DNA of 64,000 nt from Boothiomyces macroporosus (taxonomy: Eukaryota > Chytridiomycota > Chytridiomycetes > Rhizophydiales > Terramycetaceae): assembly GCA_027604185.1 (NCBI GenBank), contig JADGKB010000038.1:51250-115249 (forward strand). Reading direction: 5' to 3'. Under the pieces are notes generated by a model, which did no database searches, had not been told where the DNA came from, and worked only from the letters and a program-made list of their open reading frames with translations. Position 1 is the stretch's first letter; every line of letters starts with the position of its first letter. Made by a program: the position numbers and the translations under genes. This document shows positions 43,485 to 56,403 of the stretch, in pieces.

Positions 43485-46400
43485 ATGAAAGTAAAAAGAG
43501 TTAACACAAGATATTATGCGTTGCGGAGAAACCATCCATTTCAAAATCAGTAGCGCAGATACTCAGTGATGGGCAGTTTACAGCAAACAACACCGGTTCG
43601 CCTTACATCAAAAATTACTTGTTCAATCACATGTATCAAGGAAGGAACTGCGATGTTGTGATGACCGCATTACTGGGACACTTGATGGAAACTGATTTTC
43701 CACCAGAGTTCAAAAAGTGGAATAATTCTACGACTTCGCTGTTATTTCAAGCAAATATTATAAAGTATGTGAAGCCAAATATGAAGGAATTGGAAAAGAA
43801 TTTGAAAAAGGAAGCCAGGAATGCAGATATATTATCAATTTGGACAGATTGTGATCGGTATCTGTATTTAATTCAGTGAAGGTGAAAATATTGGAGCGGA
43901 AGTTGTTGAAATATGTCGATCAGTCAATCCTAGAATCATCGTGAAGAGAGCAAAGTTTTCTGTAGTTCAAAAACGAGATATTATGCAGGCATGGAATACG
44001 ATGGTTGAATTGGATATGAAGGCTGCTATTGCTGTGGATGCTAGAATAGAACTGGATTTGAGAATTGGTTGCCAAATTTAACATTAGGTGCTGTATTTAC
44101 CAGGTTTCAAACTTGCAATCTAAAACAAAAGTTTAGAGAGTTACAAGAGCAAAAGGTATTATCTTATGGACCGTGCCAATTTCCCACTCTTGGCTTTGTA
44201 GTTGAGCGGTTTTTAAAAGCAAAGAATTTCAAAGAGGAGCCATTTTGGAAACTAGAACTGTCAATAAAGAAGGATGGAATAGAAAGCAAATTCAACTGGA
44301 ATCGGGTTCAACTATTTGACTACTTTTCAACCGCTGTCCTGTTCGAAATGTGTATGGAAAACCCTGTTGCTTTGGTAACCAAAGTTACCTCAAAACCAAA
44401 GGAAAAATGGTGCAATAGCACTAACATAGGACACCTCTACCTCTCACCACGGTTGAAATGCAGAAGATGGGATCTAGATATTTGAAAATGAGTTCTGATA
44501 GAATAATGACGGTACTAGTGCTTTTACTCAGATCGCTGAAGGCCTTTACAATGAAGGAATTATAAGTTACCCCCGTACAGAGACAGATGTTTTTGCAGAT
44601 AATTTCGATTTGAAAGGATTAATCCAAAAACAAACACAAGATCCTAGTTGGGGTAATTATGCACAAGAGTATACGCAATCTAACCTAGGCTATTAAATGG
44701 CAAATTTAAAAAACCTAGAAAAGGCAAAAATAATGATCAAGCGCATCCTCCAATCCATCCCGTAAGAGCAGCTCTCAATCTTGAGGGAGAAAAGAAAAAA
44801 GTATTTGATTTTGTCACTAGGAGATTTCTTGCCTGCTGCTCACAAAATGCAAAGGGGCAGGAAACTATAATCAATGTGTCTGTAGCAACTGAAAACTTTA
44901 CAGCAACAGGATTGCTAATCTCTGAAATGAATTATCTTGATGTTTATCCTTATGATAAATGGTCGGATACACAAGTTCCGCCGTTGGTAGAAGGGGAGCG
45001 AATTCAGCCATCAGCATTGAATCTAGCAGCTGGATCAACTTCTAAGCCAAATATGCTGACTGAGGCGGATTTGATTGGGATAATGGACAAATCAGGTATC
45101 GGGACAGATGCTACAATCCACGAACACATTAAAAAGATATTAGAAAGAGAGTATGTAAACAAGGAAGGAGAATATTTCTATCCTACCACACTTGGAATGG
45201 CTCTTGTATGTGGTTATGATGAAATGGGAATAGATCTATCACTTTCAAAGCCAGAATTGAGAGCACAGATGGAAAGTAATATGAACTGTATAATAAATGG
45301 AACAAAAACCAAAGAACAGGTTGTAGATGAAGTAGTCAGGATGTATTCACGTGCCTATGAACATGCATTTAGTCAAATGGAAGTGCTGGTCAATCAAATT
45401 GGAAAATATATGCAGCCTGTTCCTCTCAATGAACAAATCCCTGAACGTGATATGGGTGTGTTTATCCGTCATTGTCCGCCTTGCAGAAAACCAATGAATC
45501 TTCGACAAGTCAGGGCTAACGAAAATAAAAAGATGATTGGATGTACAGGATATCCTACTTGTAAGGAGTGTGTCTGGATTCCTGGGTTTGTCACTGAAAT
45601 CAATGTTCATGAAAGTATCTGCAGCCACTGCAGTGTTCCAAACTTTCCTGTTCATCGGGTCCTTATTGAATTCCTGCGAAATGCTATTCCTGGAGGAATT
45701 GAATCACCGGTACTACTAATTAATGTAGGCAGTGGTATGTTTGTGGTGCGACCAAAATATGACCGAGTTATTTACTGGTGGATATTCCAGACCTCAAAGA
45801 GAGGTTCACTTTTCCTAACAAATAGAGCGAGCCTCCCTCAAGACCTATTGTTGCTAACACACCACCACTACAATTCCATGGCTTTTCAAACACAAACCCT
45901 TATAAAAGTAACAGTGTTGATGATTCAAATACAAAATGCCCCTGCCAGCTTCCTGCTATTGTTAAACAGGTAAAAAAAGAAGGCTCTAACTATGGGAGGG
46001 AATTTTTGGCATGCTCCAAACCACAATCAGATGCAAGTAGGTGCAACTTTTTTGCTTGGACTGATGAGATGGATAAAGATACACGAAATTGCAGTTGCGG
46101 AACTCCCTCCTCTTTAAGAACTGTTCGCAAAGAGGGTGCGAATTTTGGAAAACAATTCTATTGTTGCTCCAAACCAAAAGGCGAGGGATGTGACTTTTTC
46201 GAGTGGTTTGATGAACCCCCAAGGTCGACAGTGAATCAAACAAACACTGCCAAGAGATACCAGGAGCAAACTTCCACCGATGATGGTGTGCATGTTAGAT
46301 GTAAATGTGAACTGGTTGCTGCAATGAAAACCGTGCATAAAGAAGGACCTAACAATGGTAGACAATTTTACACTTGTCCAAAAGCTGGTGCAAGGTGTGA

Positions 46401-46710
46401 TTTCTTTGAATGGCTTGATGAAGAGTCAACCACCAAAAATTCAACCCCAAATAGTTGTTACAAATGTGGGCAGACAGGACATTTTGCGTCTAATTGTACT
46501 GGAAAGGCAAAAGAAGGCCCAGGAACCTGCTACAAATGTGGAGAGCCAGGGCATTTTTCAAATAATTGCCCTAAAGACGGACCATCTACTTCTAGAGGAC
46601 GAGGAAGGGGTAGAGGCAGGGGAAGAGGGTCGGGAAGAGGTGTTAGTAAACCAAGGGCAAAGAAAGGCTCAAAAATTGGAAAGCATGCTTCCATGTCATT
46701 AGATATTTAA
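43485..46710 (+). CDS. TOP3: DNA topoisomerase III (type IA) with three GRF zinc fingers and two CCHC knuckles
   Basis: Nine exons give 1021 aa. The start is only ATG AAA before a 20-nt intron (43491-43510), then ILCVAEKPSISKSVA. The TOPRIM domain has MTALLGHLME and the metal-binding IWTDCDREGENIG (across a 19-nt intron). ELDLRIGAVFTRFQT and QFPTLGFVVERF follow, and the catalytic Tyr lies in GIISYPRTETD. A C4 zinc-ribbon (CPPCRKPMNLRQ, IGCTGYPTCKECVW) leads to three GRF-type fingers (CPC, CSC and CKC starts, each ending in CNFFAW or CDFFEW) and two CCHC knuckles (CYKCGQTGHFASNC, CYKCGEPGHFSNNC), then an RGRG tail. Top3 with RecQ helicase and Rmi1 dissolves double Holliday junctions. Confidence 0.96.
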
Positions 46711-46750
46711 CAAATCATATTAATAATGAACATATATATTACATGTGTAT

Positions 46751-48553
46751 TTACATTAGACTGTGGCAAAATTCAAGTCTTGTTTGAGCTTCAAAGTCGC
46801 CTTGGGCAGCAGCTCTAGAAAACCATTCCACTGCAATATCCAAGTTATTTGTCTTTTGATACCAATCACCCAAATTGAATTGTGCAGATGAATTGCCTTG
46901 CTCGGCGGATAGTCTGTATAGACGGACAGCTTCTTTGATATTGATTCCTACGCCTTTTCCCAATTCAAAGCAAAGAGCGAGATTGTTTTGGGCAGGAGCA
47001 TACCCTTGAAGTGCTGATTTTCTGTACCAATAGACAGCTTTTTCCATGTCTTGTTCACAGCCAGATCCAGATTCGTAGCATTGACCAAGATGATTTTGGG
47101 CAACTTTGTTTCCAGCTTCGGCACTAAGAGAAAACAAATTGAATGCGATTTCTTCGTTTTGATCAACACCCTTTCCATATCTGTAAAGGAAGCCAAGATG
47201 GTTTTGGGCAGAGGCTGAGGAACCAGCTACAGCTTTTTCATACCATCCAACTGCCATATCCAAATCCATTTCAACGCCGATTCCGTGTTCAAGCATATAT
47301 CCGCATCGACTTTGGGCTGAGGCGTGACCTTGGAGTGCAGCTTGTTGATAAAAATGATATGAGGCTCTGAGATTCAATTCAACGCCAACTGCTTCTCCAT
47401 AGCATCTTCCGAGTCTGAATTGTGATTCTCTGTGACCTTGAATGGCGGCTTTCTTGAAATATTCTACTGCCAAAGCATAGTCAACATCTTTGTTTTCCTT
47501 TCCATAATAATAAATTTCACCCATATCATACTGTGCTTGGGGTAGAACTTCTGCAGCGATTTCTAGCCACCTCAAAGCTCTTCTTGAATCCCTAGATACT
47601 GAAATCCCAGAACGAAAACATCTAGATAGGTAAAGCTGGCCTAGGGGATGAGGTGCTGACATTTTAGAGGCAATGTAAAACGCTCTAAATGCTTTTTCTT
47701 CAGACATTGGAGTACCATGACCATGCAAATGGCAAACGCCTTGATAGACATAGGCTAGCGCATAATCGTCGTTCTTGCATGCTTTTGAAAACCACTTGTA
47801 GGCCACAGAGTAGTCTTTTGGTAGATATTTCCCTTCATAGTGCAATACCCCAACACGCACTTTATCTTTGCTGGTTTCAACGGTAAGCAATCTGACCAAA
47901 TCAGAGATATATACAAGGCATTCTTTGGAAAGTTCACCATCGACTTCACAAAGAACTTTTGATTCCTTTGAACCAGTATGAAAAGGTACAGATTTCAAAA
48001 GGGTATTGTCCAATAGCGCTGGCGTGACGGATTCGTCTGGCGATTGAATGAGCGAGGATAGTCCATTTTGATCAAGTTTAACTCCAGCAGCAAACTTTTC
48101 GCAAAAGGACTTTATAAATTTGGACAAGGATACTGAATTCAAATCTTGGAATAGCATTTGAAACACGATTCGTCCATTTGTTGGTTCCAGAGATTTCAAA
48201 GACAAATCTGATGCTTTCTTTGTGAGCTTTGTGAAAAATCCCAAAATATTTGTTGGTGATTTGGAATGTGCAGATTGTGGGAGCTCAATATCATTGAACA
48301 ATGTTGAAGTGTCACTTTTTGAAGAATCTATATCCACAGAAATTGGCGATAGAGGGCCGCCAGATTTCCCCTTTGGAATTTTGATGGAGAGCTTGGCAAT
48401 GTTTTCGATATTCTTTGCTGGTGTTAGGCTTTTTGCCTGTCCAGGCTTGTAACTATGGAATGCATGCACTTGTGAGTCGGTCGTTTGCATTGATATAATT
48501 TTGCAAGTCGCAAATATTTCATTTTTATATTCACATTCGTGGGGGGAGAGCAC
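46751..48553 (-). CDS. Sel1-repeat protein
   Basis: Single exon, 600 aa, one of the few large intronless genes here. The N-terminal roughly 230 residues are Ser-rich with an uncharacterised folded part. From about residue 240 onward there are about ten Sel1-like repeats of 36 residues (for example ALQGHASAQSRCGYMLEHG, AVYWYRKSALQGYAPAQNNL, AVEWFSRAAAQGDFEAQTRL). Sel1 repeats form solenoid scaffolds. In fungi this layout occurs in Skt5/Chs4-type chitin synthase activators, and in other eukaryotes in ERAD and signalling proteins. No CAAX box or membrane anchor is present. The start could be 48553 or the second Met at 48490. Its stop is 40 bp from the convergent TOP3 stop. Confidence 0.85.
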   Translation of the reverse strand: MLSPHECEYKNEIFATCKIISMQTTDSQVHAFHSYKPGQAKSLTPAKNIENIAKLSIKIPKGKSGGPLSPISVDIDSSKSDTSTLFNDIELPQSAHSKSPTNILGFFTKLTKKASDLSLKSLEPTNGRIVFQMLFQDLNSVSLSKFIKSFCEKFAAGVKLDQNGLSSLIQSPDESVTPALLDNTLLKSVPFHTGSKESKVLCEVDGELSKECLVYISDLVRLLTVETSKDKVRVGVLHYEGKYLPKDYSVAYKWFSKACKNDDYALAYVYQGVCHLHGHGTPMSEEKAFRAFYIASKMSAPHPLGQLYLSRCFRSGISVSRDSRRALRWLEIAAEVLPQAQYDMGEIYYYGKENKDVDYALAVEYFKKAAIQGHRESQFRLGRCYGEAVGVELNLRASYHFYQQAALQGHASAQSRCGYMLEHGIGVEMDLDMAVGWYEKAVAGSSASAQNHLGFLYRYGKGVDQNEEIAFNLFSLSAEAGNKVAQNHLGQCYESGSGCEQDMEKAVYWYRKSALQGYAPAQNNLALCFELGKGVGINIKEAVRLYRLSAEQGNSSAQFNLGDWYQKTNNLDIAVEWFSRAAAQGDFEAQTRLEFCHSLM

Positions 48554-49251
48554 TATAATTTTGGCTGTGATTTTTTGTGCTACACAGTCAAAGACAGTAC
48601 CCCTGTGGGCGACAAGGGGTGATTTTTTAACAAGCCTTCGCCCAAAGCTTGCTAACCCTTATTCCATATGCCCTGGCATATGATAACGAATCAGTATTCG
48701 TAAGAGATAAAGAAAATAAAATTACCGCACAGTGAAGTTCCTTTAAATTTATTACGAACTACATCATAGGTATTCTTTATGCATGAGGAGATGGGATGTA
48801 ATTGTGATTTACCAGCGTGCGGGTTCTTGATTTACTGTCTTTTGAATGTGCGGTGTGCTGTGATTGATACCATATTATACTGGGTCCAAATCACATGAGA
48901 TTTAGTAATTACCTTGATGAGTTGTGATTACCCTATTTGAAACCTTTGAGGTAGGTCACCAAATTTAAAACAAATCCGCATCGACGAATTCCGTTCCACG
49001 ACAAAAAATACCCACAGTAGGCATGCAAGCTCAGAAAGACACGCTCTCATATCATGCCGTACTTTTCACGAATGAGGTTCCTGAGGATACGTGATATTGA
49101 CTCACACGCACTCTGAAGAAGATCAACCATTCCGCTTCAGCAAGCCGGTCATTTCACAATCATTTGCAACCCGTCTCTCCTCACTTTGAACATTGTTCAA
49201 AAGTGAATCAGATCAAAAAAACTTTTTTGAAGCAGAGATACTTTCGCGTTA
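48554..49251. promoter_or_regulatory. 698-bp divergent intergenic region, the longest gap in the window
   Basis: No supported gene or RNA. It lies between the divergent Sel1-repeat and MYST genes. Two adjacent inverted repeats occur: CATATGCC-ct-GGCATATG at 48665-48682 and ACGAAT-cagt-ATTCGT at 48686-48701. A CCCCT/AGGGG stem lies near 48600-48620, and a TGACTCA (AP-1/Gcn4-type) heptamer at 49098-49104. Regulatory use is inferred from position only. Confidence 0.5.
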
Positions 49252-51450
<2,199 letters not shown>

Positions 51451-51469
51451 TATAATGCATTGAAATTGT

Positions 51470-52124
51470 TTATTCAGGAGATCTTGATCTGAATCTTTGG
51501 TTTCTTTCATAATCATCATCATCCCTTCCTCTCTTATTACCTAAAATTAGAACGCGTTACTTTTATAGTATCCCTTGGTGTACATGTTCTGCGGACCATC
51601 CGGAACACCTATAGATCCGTCATAAACATCTCTCTGAGTTTGTTCCCGGGCTTCTTGCTCTCTTATTCTGGCACCCCAACCGCCCCTTCCTTTGATTAAC
51701 ACAAAATACCTTCATCATAATCAACTCTGTGCTCATCCCTAACTTGTCCGCCATTCTTTCCTCTTCCAAACTGTCTTCCAGGCTTAAATCCAGGATCGAT
51801 ATCAGTTCTGATCACTCTTTCATCCAGCTTGGTCCCATTCAAATATTTTTGGGCATCAAGACAGTCATTAATATTATAATATTCTACAAAGCAAAATCCA
51901 CAGGGAGTTTTTTTATGTCTATCCAAGCCCATAATGATCCTCTTTATCTCCCCAGTCTTTGAAAATAACTCGTAAATTTGTTCTTCAGTGCTGTAGAACG
52001 ACAGGTTACCTACATACAGGGTGGAGGAGTTTTTCAAATCAATCTCCAGTTGCTCTGGCCCAGCGGGATATTTCTTGTCTCTGTAGCTAGATGGCTGGCC
52101 AAGTGTTGGAACGATTCCTGACAT
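51470..52124 (-). CDS. CBC2: Nuclear cap-binding complex subunit 2 (CBP20)
   Basis: Three exons (two 20-nt introns) give 204 aa. A short N terminus with [14 protein letters not shown] precedes the [23 protein letters not shown] (RNP2), [20 protein letters not shown] (RNP1) and [20 protein letters not shown]. The C-terminal motif [20 protein letters not shown] is the Arg/Gly region that folds over the m7G cap. CBP20 with CBP80 binds the cap of nuclear RNA polymerase II transcripts. The tail ends in RFRSRSPE. The start at 52124 is 33 bp from the divergent NDUFB4-like start. Confidence 0.96.
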
Positions 52125-52157
52125 TTCACAAAAAGTTTTTCTTAATCTGAAATCAAA

Positions 52158-52411
52158 ATGGGACATGGACATGGAAAATACCCACCATTGCTAGTGGATC
52201 CAGCGATAGAAAAATGGTACCATATGAGAGAAAACACTCATGTCAACTTTAAATTCACAAACAGAGTCGTTCGTTTCATAGGAGTTGCCGTCGTTGGTTT
52301 CCCGGCACTTGTCTATTACCTCAATGAAAAATACAACGTAAGTAGCAGCTAACATAGTTTTCATTCAGACTAGCTGGAGTGAAGAGGGGAGAAGCAATTT
52401 GCAAGGAATAA
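52158..52411 (+). CDS. NDUFB4 (B15)-like complex I accessory subunit
   Basis: Two exons with a 20-nt intron at 52338-52357 give 77 aa. [20 protein letters not shown] and [14 protein letters not shown] match the DPAIE-x-W-x-x-MRE-N-x-x-x-x-F block of fungal NDUFB4-type subunits. One membrane span follows ([19 protein letters not shown]). The second exon ends [11 protein letters not shown], like the conserved KRRGD end of the family; reading through the intron instead would stop after NVSSS. It is a subunit of the membrane arm of mitochondrial complex I. Confidence 0.7.
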
Positions 52412-52585
52412 ACGTTAATTTGATTACAAATCTTTTTTCACTGACAAGGATTGAGATTTCCAGAGTGTGGTTATACCTTGGGATTGTCAGAGTTCGATTG
52501 TGTCTGCATCCTCTTGATCATAGTAATCCTTGATTTCTAGCGGATTAGAATACCCAGTGAGAATACTCTAATCTGCCTGAATTGT

Positions 52586-53734
52586 GTGCTGTACAAATTT
52601 CGCAGCTCTCTGAGTTCCAGAACGTTTTCTTTTGACTTTCACAAACCAATGAAGGTACAATTCAAGCGGATTTATTTGTGGCTAGCATTGGCTACCTTGT
52701 TGGCAGTTGGAGGAATCGTAGCAATAGCATTGGTTATTCATCATGCCAGCAATCAGCAAACTACAAACTACTCTCTCTCAAAGAGTTGGGATGCGAATGC
52801 AATACTGAACGGTGCAGACTGGATATTTGAGCCAAAGCTATTTGATAGTGATAAAGGATACGTAGAGTATGTTTCAAAACAAGAAGCCCTTGATCTTGGT
52901 ATTTTTAAAGTGGTTGATAACCAATTGCATTTAGGAGCCACTCAAGTGAAAAATGGTCCACCAAAGAGTGTGAAAATAAAAACTGCTACACCATACAACG
53001 GGGGATTGTGGATATTTGACAGGTATTCACTAGTTTAAGAATAGCACTCGCATGCCAACTGGGCCAGGAACTGTAATCTAATCTTAATTTAGTGGCCATC
53101 TGTAATATCTTGCTAATATAGTTTTGGAGCGTAGGACCAAAGGTAAATTCTATTAATCACAGTGGCCAAATAATGGGGAAATTGGTATCTTGCACTGATA
53201 TTAGATATTTTGGAAGGAATCAATGGTTATGGAAATGACACTGTAAGTATACATTCATCGTCCTCGTGTTCACTACCAATATCTGGAAAGCTAACTGATT
53301 GTTCAACACCTGGAAGCGGATGTGCAGACAAAATAAAAGCACCGTTGACATTTGGGGATTCGTTCAACAAAAACCAAGGAGGAATTTATGCAATGGAATG
53401 GGTCGCTCAGACTAATGGATGGATCAAAGTCTGGTTTTTCCCAAGAGGCTCTATACCATCTGATATTGGCACAGGCAAACTTGTACCATCCAAATGGCCA
53501 ATACCAGATGCATACGCCGAATTTAACTTCAACTCTGATTGCGATTCGAGTAATTTCAACGACCATGTAATAATTGTAAACCTTGCATTCTGCGGAAAGT
53601 GGTCTGAAGAATACTTTACAAAGCATGCACCGTATTTGACAACGGACTGCAGAGGATATCTCGGCACGAACTCGTCCGCATTCAACGATATTTTCTTTCA
53701 TCTCAATACCATTAGATACTATACATTGACTTAA
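52586..53734 (+). CDS. GH16 family beta-glucanase-like protein, copy 1 (membrane-anchored)
   Basis: Six exons give 348 aa. A single N-terminal membrane span (YLWLALATLLAVGGIVAIAL) makes it a type II protein with an extracellular or lumenal catalytic domain. Joined exons read MPTGPGTWPSFWSVGPKWPN followed by NGEIDILEGINGYGN, the GH16 active site (E-x-D-x-x-E: nucleophile and acid/base Glu). Other blocks are SGCADKIKAPLTFG, GGIYAMEW, WIKVWFFPRGSIPSDI and FCGKW. GH16 enzymes cleave or remodel beta-1,3(4)-glucan. Five introns of 20-22 nt lie between 53023 and 53204, enclosing exons of 28, 9, 21 and 22 nt. The second Met (MKVQFKRIY) is an alternative start. Confidence 0.9.
53093..53101 (+). other. 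9-nt microexon (GH16 copy 1)
   Basis: TGGCCATCT, encoding Trp-Pro-Ser, lies between 20-nt introns 53073-53092 and 53102-53121. It is required for the GTWPSFW block that is contiguous in copy 2. Confidence 0.9.
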
Positions 53735-53825
53735 AAAAAATATTCTTATCAAGTTTTTCTTTTTTGTTCTCTTTTTGTACTTGCTGGCCGCAAACGATAA
53801 GTGAAGGCGCAAAGATTATTTTTTA

Positions 53826-54835
53826 ATGAAATTGCCGATGGTGACCAGAAAGCATTGTATTCTGATTTTCATCATCAGTTCGGTTGCATTGACCGGCATT
53901 ATTGCCCTCGTATTGTTTCTATCCCACACCAAATACCACTATAGAACTTACACGCTTGTGCATAATTGGAATGCTGATGCAATGTTTAATGGAAATGACT
54001 GGATATTCGAGACGAATAGCCCTACCACTTTAGACAAGGGCTTCATGACTTATGTAAACAAGTCTCTTGCAGTTCAACAGGGTCTTTTCAAACTTGGAAA
54101 CAACTCTTTATACCTTGGTGCTAAACAAACTGGTGACCGCCCAAATAGTGTACGGATTTATACAACGCAGACTTTTACTGGCGGCTTGGTATTAATAGAT
54201 AGCACTCATATACCATCAGGTTGTGGCACCTGGCCAAGTTTTTGGACACTTGGGAGCAATGTAAATGTTACTGATCTTAGTGGCCCAACAATGGAGAAAT
54301 TGACATTATGGAAGGGATAAACGGCCATGGGAACAACACTGTTAGTTTGCATACCAGTTCAGGCTGTACTATGCCAGTTACAAGCAACTTTACTGACTGT
54401 AGCGCTCCAAATGTCGGATGCGAATCAAGCATGAACTCAACCGTTGCTTATGGTGATACGTTCAACGATATTGGTGGAGGAGTTTACGCTATGGAATGGC
54501 AATCTTCAAATGATGGAGGTATTAGGGTGTGGTTCTTTCAGAGGAATGCAATACCAATAGACATAACCAACCAAACCCCAGACCCACCATCATGGCCAAC
54601 GAACCAAACATTTGTATATTTTCCATTTGGATCAAATTGCGACTCTTCAAAATTTAGCGAACACCAAATTGTTATTAATCTTGCCTTTTGCGGTGGATGG
54701 GCTGGAAACCTATTTAACAGCCAATGCTCATGGTGGACCAGCGATTCTTGTACAGACTATGTGGCTAAAAATGACAGTGCATTGCGAAATGCTTACTTTG
54801 AAATCTCTTCAGTAAAGTATTTTGCGCCAGTGTAG
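53826..54835 (+). CDS. GH16 family beta-glucanase-like protein, copy 2 (membrane-anchored)
   Basis: Two exons (one 20-nt intron at about 54261-54280) give 329 aa. N-terminal membrane anchor CILIFIISSVALTGIIALVLF. The block GCGTWPSFWTLGSN is uninterrupted here, whereas copies 1, 3 and 4 have three introns in it. The active site NGEIDIMEGINGHGN follows the intron, then SGCTMPVTSNFTDC, GGVYAMEW, GIRVWFFQRNAIPIDI and FCGGWAG. All catalytic residues are present. It shares the ExDxxE core and disulfide-forming Cys pattern with its four neighbours and was probably formed by tandem duplication. Confidence 0.9.
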
Positions 54836-55144
54836 TAAGATATTCATCCTAATTTGGTTTTGAGTCTGATGATAACCACGACTTGGATCACTGTGCAGTG
54901 GTGTGCTCATGGGATCTGTGTGACTAAAAAAGATCAGAAAAACGATTCAATATATTGGGCTTCATTTAAATTATCTTTTCTATATATAACTGGTTAATTA
55001 TATTTGAATAACTTGTGCAAAGACCAAGCTAATTCAAAGAAATTGTTATCGTAAAAGAACCAAAACTAGAACTGCCAAGCCCAATCTGGGAATTACCGCA
55101 TGGACTGGCCAACAGTATAAAAGAGGCCCGAAAACAAAAATAAC
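54836..55144. promoter_or_regulatory. 309-bp intergenic region upstream of GH16 copy 3
   Basis: AT-rich spacer with no supported gene. It contains a TATAAAAG box at 55116-55123, ending about 21 bp before the ATG of copy 3. Confidence 0.55.
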
Positions 55145-56195
55145 ATGCTTCTATCTGCTCTACTTCTAACTGAAATATTATTCGCAAAATCTGCAATTAA
55201 AAGCTACAGATTGAAAGAAAACTACGAGCCTCACATTATTTTCAACGGAATTGATTGGGTTTTTGATACTGGAGAGTATAATTCACCAAAACAAGGGTTT
55301 ATGAATTACACATCAAGAGAGGATGCGATCCAAAACGAGACTTTTAAATTAGAGAATAACACGCTGTACATTGGAGCAAAGCAACACCCAAATGGAGGGC
55401 CACCTAGCAGTGTGCGACTGATTACCAAAAATTCTTATACGGGAGGATTATGGCTATTTGACAGGTAACTAAAGATAACATAGTGATCATATACCAGATG
55501 GTTGCGGAAGTGTATGAATTGGACTAACATAGTGGCCTTCAGTAACTGGATTGCTAACATAGTTTTGGAGCGTAGGACCAAAGGTAAATCCTGTTAATGC
55601 TAGTGGCCATCAAATGGTGAGATTGATATCATGGAAGGAATCAATGGCTATGGAAACAATACCGTAAGTGTCCATACTTCACCTGGCTGTAATTTTACAG
55701 TGTCAGGTTCCTTACAAAACTGTTCAACTCCTGGTCGCGGTATTTTACCCTAACTCAGGTTGTGCAAATAAAATACAAGCACCATTCACTTTCGGGAGCA
55801 GCTTTAATGGTAACCAAGGTGGGGTTTACGCCATGGAATGGGTGCCTAATGCAAGTGGGTGGATAAAAGTATGGTTTTTCCCAAGAGGAAGGATTCCATC
55901 AGATATTACTCACAACACTCCAAATCCTTCGTCTTGGCCAACTGACGGTGCATACGCAGAGTTCCGCTTCGGTAGTAATTGTCCTTCAACACACTTTAAT
56001 CATCATCACATCGTCTTAAATATTGCTTTTTGTGGTAGATGGGCAGAGGAAAACTTTAGTCAGGATTGCCCGTTGGTGAAGGAGAAAAGCTGCATAGAAT
56101 ATATTCAAAACAACCCGCGCGCCTTGGACAGCGCATATTTTCATATCAACTACGTCAAATACTTTGTTCTAGGGATAAACAATCACAGAGCCTAA
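55145..56195 (+). CDS. GH16 family beta-glucanase-like protein, copy 3 (secreted)
   Basis: Six exons give 314 aa. A cleavable signal peptide (MLLSALLLTEILFAKSA) replaces the membrane anchor of copies 1, 2 and 5, so this protein is probably secreted. After splicing it reads IPDGCGSWPSFWSVGPKWPS and then the active site NGEIDIMEGINGYGN. Later blocks are NCSTPGCANKIQAPFTFG (formed by a 25-nt intron), GGVYAMEW, WIKVWFFPRGRIPSDI and FCGRWAEE. It contains a 9-nt microexon TGGCCTTCA at 55533-55541. Intron positions match copy 1 except that the intron inside GEID is missing and one further downstream is added. Confidence 0.9.
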
Positions 56196-56403
56196 CTGAT
56201 CCCAATAAAACTGGTCTATTTCTAATTTAATTTGATCAGATCAAGGTTTATAATGCTCCGTAGTATGGTAGAACTCAAGTCTCCATCACGGTTGAACTAT
56301 TCTTTATTTCCTCCTGAAAATAAAAGGCGTCCCCAATCTGTGTCCGCATGTGACAATTGGCAATCAATCTTGATTTATAACCAATATTAAAATAATTTAA
56401 TAT

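Noticed and set aside
54241..54320. Apparent frameshift at the active site of GH16 copy 2
   Set aside because: The exon after the intron reads TGGCCCAACAATGG with three C. With the 20-nt intron removed the frame runs straight through WPNNGEIDIME, so the gene is intact.
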